DNA of 64,000 bases. Source: Rhizobium leguminosarum. GTDB taxonomy: Bacteria; Pseudomonadota; Alphaproteobacteria; Rhizobiales; Rhizobiaceae. The translations under genes and the position numbers were made by a program. Numbering within the stretch: position 1 is the stretch's first letter; each line of letters starts with the position of its first letter. Below the pieces are notes generated by a model, which was given only the letters and a program-made list of their open reading frames with translations, was not told the origin of the DNA and ran no database searches. Shown here one piece after another: positions 19,948 to 27,349 of the stretch. The stretch is from assembly GCF_017876795.1 (NCBI RefSeq), contig NZ_JAGIOR010000003.1:310001-374000 (forward strand), given 5' to 3'.

Positions 19948-20421
19948 CTAGCGACCATCCGCAAATTCAACGGAAGATATTTCGACCGACCAGTCTAGTT
20001 GGCTCGGGGTCAATTTTTCCGGCAAAGTCTGCAAGCCCCTGTATTGGTTCAGAGACCAGCAGTTGTCATAGGTGCCGCCAGGTTCGATAATTTTATAGCT
20101 GGTGAGGTAATCCGAATAATATTCAACGCTAAATCCGGGACGTTTTGCGACGAGCCGGAAGCGGATAACATCCACCTGCTGGCGGGAGCCGTTAAAAAGC
20201 CGGACGAAAACGGGCCTAGCGGGCTCCGCGCATCCCTCTGTCCCTTTACTCGTGCCCTTGATCGAGGTGATCGAACCTTCATGGCTTGCTTGTTGGAAGT
20301 AGAGGAAAATCGCAACACCGATGCCTGCGACTAGGAGTGCGGCGAGGGCAAACAACGTCGGCTTTGGGAAAAAAAAGAAAAAGGCCACAACAAACACCAT
20401 CCCGACTATCAGCAAAATCAT
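19948..20421 (-). CDS. Hypothetical protein with two N-terminal transmembrane helices
   Basis: A 157-residue protein. Two hydrophobic helices (VGMVFVVAFFFFF and LFALAALLVAGIGVAIFLYF, residues 6-42) are followed by a soluble domain of about 110 residues, rich in strands, with Cys at EGCAEP and DNCWS. No family is recognised. The topology suggests the C-terminal domain sits on the same side as the N-terminus. The ribosome site is weak. Its neighbours are an unrelated hypothetical gene and an IS remnant, so context gives no function. Confidence 0.55.
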   Translation of the reverse strand: MILLIVGMVFVVAFFFFFPKPTLFALAALLVAGIGVAIFLYFQQASHEGSITSIKGTSKGTEGCAEPARPVFVRLFNGSRQQVDVIRFRLVAKRPGFSVEYYSDYLTSYKIIEPGGTYDNCWSLNQYRGLQTLPEKLTPSQLDWSVEISSVEFADGR

Positions 20422-20655
20422 CTGGCGCTACTCATTCTTCACTGTGTGTCGTGGTCACCAAGCTGATGCAGCTTGGAAACGTCGCTAGGGGGACGCTTGC
20501 TGTCAAACATGTAGGGTCTTGGTGTCGGATACGCCACTCAGTTGAGGGCGATCATTGTCTTGCGCACGGTGAAGGTTGAATAGCCCCGAGTTTCGTAGGC
20601 ACCCTCAGGTTACGTTTTCTGCCGCTTTTCGATGCTCGTCATCTCCGTTCCATTC

Positions 20656-21080
20656 AATCGTTCGTGGTTTTCCTCGCCGCACGATGACGGCATCGAATTC
20701 CCGCGCGAGCCGCCGACCTGAGAGCGACGTGTCTGCCACCAGCGCCAGGCATTCGCGGGTGAAGTCGTCGACAACGGCCAAGACCCGAAAGCGACGACCA
20801 TCCGTAAAAGCGTCGCTGACGAAGTCGAGGCTCCAGCGTTCGTTGGCGCGAGGGCAGTGCCAAAGGTCGTCGCGTTCCCAAGGCCCGCTTGCGCCCGCCA
20901 TGTTTGCGAACCGTCAGCTTCTCTTCCCGATAGAGACGCCGCAGCTTCTTCAGGTTCATGACGATGCCCTGCCGATCCAGCATGACGTGTGTACGCCGAT
21001 ACCCGAAACGTCGACGCTCGTGCGCCACCAGCTTCATAGCCTCACGGATATGAGCGTCATCGGGCCGAATGCTGCGATAA
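20656..21080 (-). pseudogene. IS3-family transposase OrfB remnant, frameshifted and truncated at both ends
   Basis: The minus strand first reads AMKLVAHERRRFGYRRTHVM, then shifts frame near 20860-20880 to ERWSLDFVSDAFTDGRRFR and AVVDDFTRECLALVAD (first catalytic Asp of the DDE core). It breaks off after RGKPRTI near 20656, before the second Asp and the Glu. At the other side the match stops exactly where a DUF3606 tail begins (about 21080). No terminal repeats remain. Confidence 0.8.
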
Positions 21081-21081
21081 G

Positions 21082-21210
21082 TACGAAGCGAAGAAGGAGG
21101 GAACGTCCAAGAACGAAGTGAAGACCGCCGTGAAGGACGTGGGGAACAGCCGGAAGAAATCGAGGAAAACCTCGACAAAAAATAGGGCGCTGCGAGCGCC
21201 ATATACCTGA
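21082..21210 (+). pseudogene. C-terminal fragment of a DUF3606-type protein
   Basis: The plus-strand frame reads YEAKKEGTSKNEVKTAVKDV then GNSRKKSRKTSTKN and ends at TGA 21208-21210. This resembles the helix-turn-helix-like tail of small DUF3606 proteins common in rhizobia. It starts abruptly at the IS3 junction, so the N-terminal half has been lost. Confidence 0.5.
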
Positions 21211-21280
21211 TTTCGTCTTCACCAGAAGAGGACGGCCGAACACGCTCGACATTGATCGCGACGTCGCGCCAACACCGCCG

Positions 21281-21601
21281 TCAGTGCAACTGAGAGGTCT
21301 TTGACCGCTTAGCTGCCGCCAGGCGCAGGGTTACGACTAGCCGCGATGAAGACTTGATGATTTCCAACGCGACGTCAGGGTCGCCGCGGGCTATGTCGCG
21401 GGCAAGGTTCCTCATGGCCTTTGAAACGTCTGTAACCATATCTCCAAACTGGTTTCGATCGTCCTCTCGAAGATCGCTCAAGAGGCCGAGGAGCGTGTCT
21501 GCAAGTTTCAGTACCGCAGTTGTTTTCTGGGCAGATGTTAGCCTGAAAGTTTCGATATCCCTATCCTCCCTGGGACTTCGGAAGAAATTATGCCGAACGC
21601 G
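21281..21601 (-). pseudogene. Open reading frame without a start, possible gene remnant
   Basis: A 106-codon minus-strand frame has protein-like composition (KTTAVLKLADTLLGLLSDLR, then FGDMVTDVSKAMRNLARDIA) and is predicted to be mostly helical. It has no good start: the frame is open back to a TAA at 21602-21604 with no ATG, and the nearest start is a TTG at 21481 that would cut it to 66 residues without a ribosome site. GGGAGG occurs in the frame near 21560. Either an N-terminally truncated gene or a 66-residue protein; family unknown. Confidence 0.35.
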
Positions 21602-21740
21602 TTATGTTTCAAGGGTCTAACGTTGAATAGGACCCGCTAGCGTCCGGATGGAGGCTATGAGCATGACGTCGAGCGTAGTCGAGACCATGTTGAATGGTAC
21701 TTAAGGAGTTCGCCAGAGCGCATTGCGGCCAGTATGTTGA

Positions 21741-22043
21741 TTCGCCCTCAAGGGGCTTCAGCGTGCTCATCAGTTGACGCCTTCCGGCGTCGTGACCGAG
21801 GATTCGCTGAAGGCGCTGTTTCCGGGTTCGAGCTCCGATGTGCAGCCTGCCGCGCCGCCGGCAGATGTGGTTGCGGCACCCATCGTACTTTCGTTCGATC
21901 CCAAGCCTACTGTTCTTTCTTCCGAGCCGGTGAGCCTTTCGTCGCAAGTGTCGCCGCCGGCTCCCGCCATCCCCTCGCAAACCGAAGTGGGAGCAAGAGC
22001 GGAGACAGTTCCGGTTACCTCGTCGTCGTATTCCTCATTATAG
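21741..22043 (+). pseudogene. Tail of a peptidoglycan-binding-domain protein
   Basis: The frame begins after a TGA at 21738 with FALKGLQRAHQLTPSGVVTE then DSLKALFPG. This fits the end of a PG_binding_1 repeat (LQxxxGLxxxGxxxxxTLxAL). It continues into a Pro/Ser/Ala/Val-rich low-complexity tail to the stop at 22043. There is no start codon with a ribosome site (a TTG at 21774 is the first candidate), so I read it as a truncated gene. Confidence 0.4.
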
Positions 22044-22435
22044 CGGCCTTCTTTTTTTCCGGAGAAAATCAAGGAGGAGCAGCGTTTAGCCGGTTTATAC
22101 AAGGTCGGTGAGAAATCGGGCCAGCCAGTTGATGGCCGCCGCTCTGCGCGTTGAAAAATCGAAGACGGGTAGCTGCTGGAATTCGTCATGTTGAGGCCTT
22201 CCCTTCGTCGACCGACACAATCTCCGATCTGGTGGGAGAGGAATGGTTTCGCGGAGGAATACCTTGGACTTGTCATGCCTGTTGGCAACGTCGGTCACGC
22301 CAGCAGAAATCAAGCCATACCAGAATGGAGGATGCGGGTGCCTGTCGCTTTGGATAGGTTCTGGGCCTTCGTGTCTGGAAACCGATAGGGTCCGACGATC
22401 AGGACGGACGCTTCAAACCCGTTTGGAAAAGCAAA
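22044..22435. other. Intergenic stretch without a supported gene
   Basis: About 390 bases. Overlapping short frames occur on both strands; one on the minus strand (22313-22095) has an ATG but no ribosome site or recognisable domain. No hairpin or repeat is seen. Confidence 0.35.
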
Positions 22436-23325
22436 ATGGTTCGACCGGTCCGTGCGATCGTCATTGCAGTGCTCTTGTTAGTCGTCGCCGTTGCCGCGGC
22501 GTGGTCCTCGCTCGCGCTTTGGTACCGCTTGCCGTTGCCCGAGGTCGGCAGGCTGGCCGGCGCCATCTTATTCGGGCTTTTGGGCGCCTGGGTCATCATG
22601 GCGCTCTTTGGCAGGAGACGCCTTCGAGCGGTCCTCGCGTTTGCGGCCGCGTTCGTCCTTGTCCTCATCTGGTGGGGCACAGTCGAGCCGCAGGCAAATG
22701 GCGTGTGGGCTCCGGACGTCGCTGGTCAGGTCACTGGCGAATTCGACGGTGATCGATTGACGCTGACAAATGTCCGCGATTTCGAGTGGCGCAGCGCCAC
22801 CGACTTCGCCGCTATCTGGCGTGGTCTGTCGAAGTGCGTCGCCTTTCCGGAGGTTCGTTCTCACCGCTGGCGGACCTCTTCAAAAGCAGTCCTCTGGTTA
22901 TCATCGCCGCAGAGGAAAGGGATGTGATCGGCCTACGATCCAATTTTCGCGGTGAGGACGTCCAGATCTACCGCCTGAGGGCGTCGCCGGCGGCTGCGAG
23001 GCTTCTTCTGCGCGAGTACGTCTCGGACGCGAACGCGCTCGCGGCTGCGCCCGCCTTCTACAATTCCCTGACGACCAACTGCACCACGACCATCGTCAAG
23101 ATGATGCGCGTCGCAGGCGACTCCGTGCCGATGGACTGGCGCCTCGTGGTCAACGGATACCTGCCGGAATATGCCTATGACAGGGGCGCGCTGGACATCT
23201 CGGTTCCCTTGTCGCAACTGCGGTCGGCCGCACACATAGCCGCAAGGGCGCACGACGACGGTCTTTCGCCGAATTTTTCGCAGGCCATTCGCGTCGGCGT
23301 CCCGTCGCCGCAGAGCGCGTTGTGA
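22436..23325 (+). pseudogene. DUF4105 (Lnb N-terminal periplasmic domain) protein, disrupted by an internal deletion
   Basis: The first part (22436 to about 22807) encodes three hydrophobic helices and then NVRDFEWRSATDF, the start of the DUF4105 domain. The match resumes in another frame at about 22810 with YLAWSVEVRRLSGGSFSPLA, LFKSSPLVIIAAEERDVIGL and the conserved NCTTTIVKMM, and ends at 23325. From my memory of the family, about 35 residues between the two blocks are missing, and the loss also shifts the frame. The intact protein would be a membrane protein with a periplasmic papain-like fold. It is now probably inactive. Confidence 0.75.
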
Positions 23326-23526
23326 CCTCGCCGAAGCGTTTAAGCAAAAAAAGCCTCGTCAGGCAGCACAGTGCCTCCCGAGAATTTGGCTACAAGCGCG
23401 CCAGTTTGCAGGACTTTTCGTATTCGGTTCAGCGTCGTAGGTGATCACTTCGCACGACATAGGGTTGGTACGCCCGCTCAAACGAGAAAGGCGGACGTAT
23501 AGGCTGGATCGACCAGGTGCGACGCG

Positions 23527-23963
23527 TTGGTGGAACGCGACCCGGCTGATTTTGAAGAAATTAAGCTCTTCCTCGACCGGATGGAAGGCGGAGGGACCTC
23601 TCTTTCAAGTGTTCAGACGCCTGGCGCTCGATTTGACGTTCAGCCCACTGTTTTCAGAATCCCGGATGGAGGCCAAGACCCGAACTTTGTTTCGGTGATG
23701 ATGCCGTTCTCGCCTCAGTTTGGATGGGTGTACGACGCTGTCAAGAGTGCCGCGCGTACCGCCGGTCTAAACCGCATGCGAGCTGACGACATCTAGCGGG
23801 ATTCCGTTCTCATCCAGGACTTTTTTAGCTTGATCGTCCGCTCTCGGATTGTTGTCTTCGATTTCTCGGAGAAAATCCGATCGTCTTTCACGAGGCTGGT
23901 ATCGCGCATACGCTGGGAAAGCTCGTGGTGCCGATCACGCAAAATGGCGGAATCGGCAGGCGT
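23527..23963 (+). pseudogene. Nucleoside 2-deoxyribosyltransferase-like protein, nonsense mutation and frameshift
   Basis: The frame from TTG 23527 reads PNFVSVMMPFSPQFGWVYDA and RMRADDI, then hits TAG at 23794-23796 where relatives have Trp. The same frame continues RDSVLIQDFFSLIVRSRIVV then FDFSEK. A one-base loss in the A-run at 23872-23875 then shifts it, and the third block NPIVFHEAGIAHTLGKLVVP follows. Together these form the substrate/nucleotide-binding fold of deoxyribosyltransferase-like proteins, which is structurally related to TIR domains. Two independent lesions mark it as a pseudogene. It runs into a tandem repeat. Confidence 0.65.
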
Positions 23964-24059
23964 AATCTATTGTGAATGGACGTTCACAAGTTATTTCGAA
24001 TCGACAGCTTCAATCTATTGCGAGGCGACGTCGCTAACCTATTGCGATTCGATGTTGCC
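23964..24059 (+). repeat. Four tandem copies of a degenerate 24-bp unit
   Basis: Units start at 23964, 23988, 24012 and 24036. All begin AA and share (T/G)xTATT(G/T)xGA. In the frame of the preceding pseudogene they encode an octapeptide (N/K)L(L/F)R-x-D-(V/S)-x: KLFRIDSF, NLLRGDVA, NLLRFDVA, with the first copy carrying a TGA in place of the Arg codon. The frame continues a little past the repeat. Confidence 0.8.
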
Positions 24060-24176
24060 AGACCATTTTCTAACGCTTCGCGACAATGTCATTTGCCACC
24101 TGGTTGCCAAAAAACCATGATTGCCTCACATAGATCATAGATCGACCACAGGCATGAAGAATTGGATTAACGCTGA

Positions 24177-26294
24177 ATGCGCATACCTTTCGTTTTTCTT
24201 GGTGCATTTCTTGCAATCGTACCGTCCGCCTACGCTGAAGTCGCATCGCCGCCGGTTTTGGCGCCGCTGACGCGACAGGCAGAAGCCGCTCAGTTGAGCG
24301 CGCAATTTCTCTCGCGCTATAGCTATAAGCCCGTTCCGCTCGACGATGCCTTGTCGGCCAGGGTCATGGATGCGTTCATCAAGTCGCTTGATCCGGACCG
24401 CATGCTCTTCCAACAAGCCGATGTCGACAAGTTCATGTCCGACCGCAGCGAGATCGACGATGCGATCGAAAAGAAGGACTTGAAGATCCCGTTTGCGATC
24501 TTCAACGCCTATGAGCAGCGCGTTGTCGACCGCATGACCTATGCGCGCGGACTGCTCAAGCAAGGTTTCGATTTCAGTGTGAAGGAAGATTATTCGGTGT
24601 TGCGCGAAAAGGCCCCCTGGCCGCAGTCGCAAGCCGAGAGCGATGAACTTTGGCGCAAGCGGGTCAAAAGCGACTGGTTGCGGCTGAAGCTCGGCGGCAA
24701 GACCGACGCAGCTATCCGCGAAACGCTCGACAAACGTTACGAAAACACGCTTGAGCGCGCCTACAAGTTCAAAAGCGACGACGTCTTCCAGTCGTTCATG
24801 GACGCCTACTCCAACGCGATCGATCCGCATACGGATTATTTCGGGGCGGCCGCTTCGGCCGACTTTGATGTTTCGATGAAGCTTTCGCTGTTTGGTATCG
24901 GTGCGGTGCTGCAGGAGCGCGACGATTATACGACGATCCGTGAGCTCGTGCCCGGCGGGCCGGCGCAGCTTTCCGGCAAGCTCGCCGTTGGCGACCGCAT
25001 CACCGGCGTCGGCCAGGGCAAGGATGGGCCGATCAAGGAAGTGGTGGGCACGCGTCTTGATGAAGTCGTGCAGATGATCCGCGGGAAAAAAGCCTCCGTG
25101 GTGCGGCTGGATATCCTGCCGGCAGATGCCGGCGCCGATGCCACCCATCGCATCGTCAACCTGGTGCGCGATAAAATCAGTCTCGACAAGCAGGCCGCCA
25201 GGAAGACCGTGCTCTCGGTAAAGGCGGGTGACACCACACGCAAAATCGGCATCATTACCCTGCCGGTCTTCTATGAGGATTTTGAAGCCAAGGGAAAAGG
25301 CGATAAGGATTACAAAAGCGCCACCCGCGATGTCGCCAAGCTTCTCGGCGAACTGAAAGAGGAGAAGGTCGACAGCGTTCTGATCGACCTGCGCAACAAT
25401 GGCGGCGGTTCACTGGACGAGGCGATCGATCTCACAGGTCTCTTCATCGGTGATGGACCGGTCGTTCAGCAGCGCCGTGGCGACGGCAAGATCGAAGTCA
25501 AGAGTTCGGATTTGGCGTCGCCTGTCTGGTCAGGCCCGATGGGTGTGCTGATCAATCGCGGCTCGGCGTCGGCTTCCGAGATCTTTGCAGCGGCAATCCA
25601 GGATTACAGCCGAGGAGTGATCGTCGGCGAACCCAGTTTCGGCAAGGGCACGGTTCAGACCGTGGTCGATCTCGATCAGATCGTGCACAACAGCAAACCC
25701 GAATACGGCGAGCTGAAGGTGACGATCGCGCAGTTTTTCCGGGTCAATGGCGGCACGACGCAGCTTCGCGGTGTCACACCCGATATCAGTCTGCCGGGAC
25801 TGTCCGATCCGACGAGCTTCGGTGAGACCAGCTATGACAATGCCCTGCCGTGGGCTGAGATCAAGCCCGCGAAATACACGCCCGAAGGCAATGTCTCGAC
25901 ATTGCTGCCGGCATTGCAAAGCCGCCACGATGCACGGGCTAAAAGCGATCCGGACTTCCAACGCCTGATAAAAGACATTGCCGACCTGAAGGCGCAGCGC
26001 GAGAAAGGCATCGTTTCCCTGAACGAAGCCGAACGTCGCAAGGAAGCCGCGGCCAGAGAGGCGCGGTTCAAGGCTCGAGCGCAGGAAAGCGGTGGCGACG
26101 ATCCCAGTGGAGATGATGGCCTGGAATCTGGCGAGCGCAGCCTGAGCGCCGATATTGCCCTCGAAAATGCCCGCAAGAACGCAAAAGACGTCCTGCTCGA
26201 CGAGGCGACCGCCATTCTTGCAGACGAGGTGGATTTGCAGGACGGCGTCCTGAATGCTGCCACGAAACCAGCGGGAAAGACGGACGGGAAATAG
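24177..26294 (+). CDS. prc: Tail-specific (C-terminal processing) protease, Prc type
   Basis: A 705-residue periplasmic serine protease of family S41. A signal peptide (MRIPFVFLGAFLAIVPSAYA) is followed by an N-terminal helical domain (about 30-215), a PDZ domain (about 235-330, LFGIGAVLQERDDYTTIREL), and the catalytic core with Ser in GSASASEIFAAAIQDYSRG and Lys in GEPSFGKGTVQT. A helical C-terminal domain (DUF3340-like) follows from about residue 560. It degrades or trims proteins with nonpolar C-termini. Its length matches gammaproteobacterial Prc rather than the shorter CtpA usual in rhizobia. It sits at the border of the decayed island. Confidence 0.9.
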   Translation: MRIPFVFLGAFLAIVPSAYAEVASPPVLAPLTRQAEAAQLSAQFLSRYSYKPVPLDDALSARVMDAFIKSLDPDRMLFQQADVDKFMSDRSEIDDAIEKKDLKIPFAIFNAYEQRVVDRMTYARGLLKQGFDFSVKEDYSVLREKAPWPQSQAESDELWRKRVKSDWLRLKLGGKTDAAIRETLDKRYENTLERAYKFKSDDVFQSFMDAYSNAIDPHTDYFGAAASADFDVSMKLSLFGIGAVLQERDDYTTIRELVPGGPAQLSGKLAVGDRITGVGQGKDGPIKEVVGTRLDEVVQMIRGKKASVVRLDILPADAGADATHRIVNLVRDKISLDKQAARKTVLSVKAGDTTRKIGIITLPVFYEDFEAKGKGDKDYKSATRDVAKLLGELKEEKVDSVLIDLRNNGGGSLDEAIDLTGLFIGDGPVVQQRRGDGKIEVKSSDLASPVWSGPMGVLINRGSASASEIFAAAIQDYSRGVIVGEPSFGKGTVQTVVDLDQIVHNSKPEYGELKVTIAQFFRVNGGTTQLRGVTPDISLPGLSDPTSFGETSYDNALPWAEIKPAKYTPEGNVSTLLPALQSRHDARAKSDPDFQRLIKDIADLKAQREKGIVSLNEAERRKEAAAREARFKARAQESGGDDPSGDDGLESGERSLSADIALENARKNAKDVLLDEATAILADEVDLQDGVLNAATKPAGKTDGK

Positions 26295-26335
26295 GCATGC
26301 CGGCTGGGTAGGAAATTGCCGACAAGCCGCCCAAT

Positions 26336-26375
26336 GACAGCATCTTTACGGTTCTATTCTTGTGAAGATGCTGTC
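26336..26375 (+). terminator. Probable terminator of the prc gene
   Basis: An 11-bp perfect stem (26336-26346 with 26365-26375, GACAGCATCTT) has an 18-base loop and lies 42 bases after the prc stop. There is no clear T-run on the plus strand. Confidence 0.5.
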
Positions 26376-26428
26376 GTTCGCTCGTCGCGCTCTAGACAGG
26401 AGTTTTCCATGCCCTCCTCGCACAGGAG

Positions 26429-26451
26429 AAAAAGGCCGCACGCAAGCGTGC
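26429..26451 (-). terminator. Rho-independent terminator at the end of the YcaO-TfuA operon
   Basis: On the minus strand GCACGC-TT-GCGTGC (26451-26438) is followed by GGCC and five Ts (26433-26429). It lies about 36 bases past the stop of the last small gene. Confidence 0.6.
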
Positions 26452-26468
26452 TTCTCAATAGGCGAACG

Positions 26469-26490
26469 GGCCTAAATCATCCTGTTCTAG
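26469..26490. repeat. Dispersed palindromic repeat, copy A (end of the YcaO-TfuA operon)
   Basis: The 22-base block GGCCTAAATCATCCTGTTCT continues with AG. It recurs with one extra A at 30634-30655. The minus-strand stop TAG of the 113-residue gene lies inside it, so the gene end is formed by the repeat. Confidence 0.7.
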
Positions 26491-26828
26491 GGACCAATCC
26501 GCTCCTTTAAAGCGTTGACCTCGTCGGTCAGCTTGTCGAAATCGCCTTTCGATACGGCTTCTGTCTTGGGAGCATAGATATTGCCATCGTAATCGCTATC
26601 ATTGGGGATAGCGTATCTGAAGCGAAGTCTGGCAGTCCCATCCGTCACGTAGACGATGACCGTACCTGCGCCGTTTATGAGCGCAGCGGATATTTCATAC
26701 ATTGCACCAGCGGCCACATTCAAGTTTTCGAGCTTGAGGCCATTTTTATCCAAGTACGGATAATGCCCATTGGTCACCGTGACCTCTGAGTAAGGTTTTT
26801 CAAAGTGAACTTTCACTTTATATGGCAT
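26487..26828 (-). CDS. Small hypothetical protein, last gene of the YcaO-TfuA operon
   Basis: A 113-residue soluble protein with alternating strands (YKVKVHFEKPYSEVTVTNGH, TVIVYVTDG, ARLRFRYAIP) and a short C-terminal amphipathic helix (DFDKLTDEVNALKERIG). GGAGGAG sits 5 bases before the ATG at 26828, a strong ribosome site. It follows the 158-residue gene by 25 bases. No family is recognised and there is no Cys. As a small co-transcribed product it is a candidate substrate or accessory of the modification enzymes, but it lacks an obvious leader/core layout. Confidence 0.65.
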   Translation of the reverse strand: MPYKVKVHFEKPYSEVTVTNGHYPYLDKNGLKLENLNVAAGAMYEISAALINGAGTVIVYVTDGTARLRFRYAIPNDSDYDGNIYAPKTEAVSKGDFDKLTDEVNALKERIGP

Positions 26829-26853
26829 GGTTGCTCCTCCACGTTAGTCCGAG

Positions 26854-27330
26854 CTAGTCGTTGCTGAGGCGACCATTGCGATGGGCCGTTCTGAGGGTGA
26901 TGGCGTAGGAGGTGGGCGATCGTTTACCCGGCAGTTGCGAATCCAGAATCAAGGTTTTCGCGTCGCCCAAGGTTGTCGAGATTTCCAGCATCTGCTCCGC
27001 ACTGCCGATGCGCCACATCTGATAGCCTGCCACTCTGTCAAAGCCGCAACCCACCGCGGGTTCGGCATTGGGACCTGTGACAATAAAGATCCGGTTGGAG
27101 TCGAACCGATAGCAGTGACCGTCGAAGGCGTAGCCATAGGCGAGCACGGTCGATCCGGTTATTTGCGTTGGGCCGCCCAATCTTATTTGGAGTGCCGTTT
27201 GACCCGGAAGTCCGACGTCCAGGGTTGCAACCTGATTAGCGTCATTCAGGTCTACTCCGTAAAGTATGATCTGGCCCGCCACATAGGGGTATCCAGAAGG
27301 TGAAGGTGCTGGAACGCTGTCGTCTGTCAT
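26854..27330 (-). CDS. Small hypothetical protein, candidate substrate in the YcaO-TfuA operon
   Basis: A 158-residue protein starting MTDDSVPAPSPSGYPYVAGQ. GGGAGG lies 5 bases before the ATG at 27330, and the stop of the protease gene is 19 bases upstream. It has a Gly/Tyr-rich middle (VLAYGYAFDGHCYRF, VGCGFDRVAGYQMWR), two Cys and a strand-rich pattern. I do not recognise it. Its size and position make it a possible modified protein, immunity factor or binding partner; that is inference from context only. Confidence 0.65.
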   Translation of the reverse strand: MTDDSVPAPSPSGYPYVAGQIILYGVDLNDANQVATLDVGLPGQTALQIRLGGPTQITGSTVLAYGYAFDGHCYRFDSNRIFIVTGPNAEPAVGCGFDRVAGYQMWRIGSAEQMLEISTTLGDAKTLILDSQLPGKRSPTSYAITLRTAHRNGRLSND

Positions 27331-27349
27331 CGATGCCTCCCGTCGTTGG

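Noticed and set aside
20576-21121. Plus-strand frame across the IS3 remnant
   Set aside because: Shadow of the transposase; the minus-strand translation has clear IS3 motifs.
23964-24059. CRISPR array
   Set aside because: The units are contiguous with no spacers, only 24 bases long and degenerate; it is a tandem repeat.
23830-24120. Plus-strand 96-codon frame with repeated IYCE-type octapeptides
   Set aside because: The neighbouring frame continues the deoxyribosyltransferase-like protein and gives a cleaner repeat, so this phase is probably not coding.
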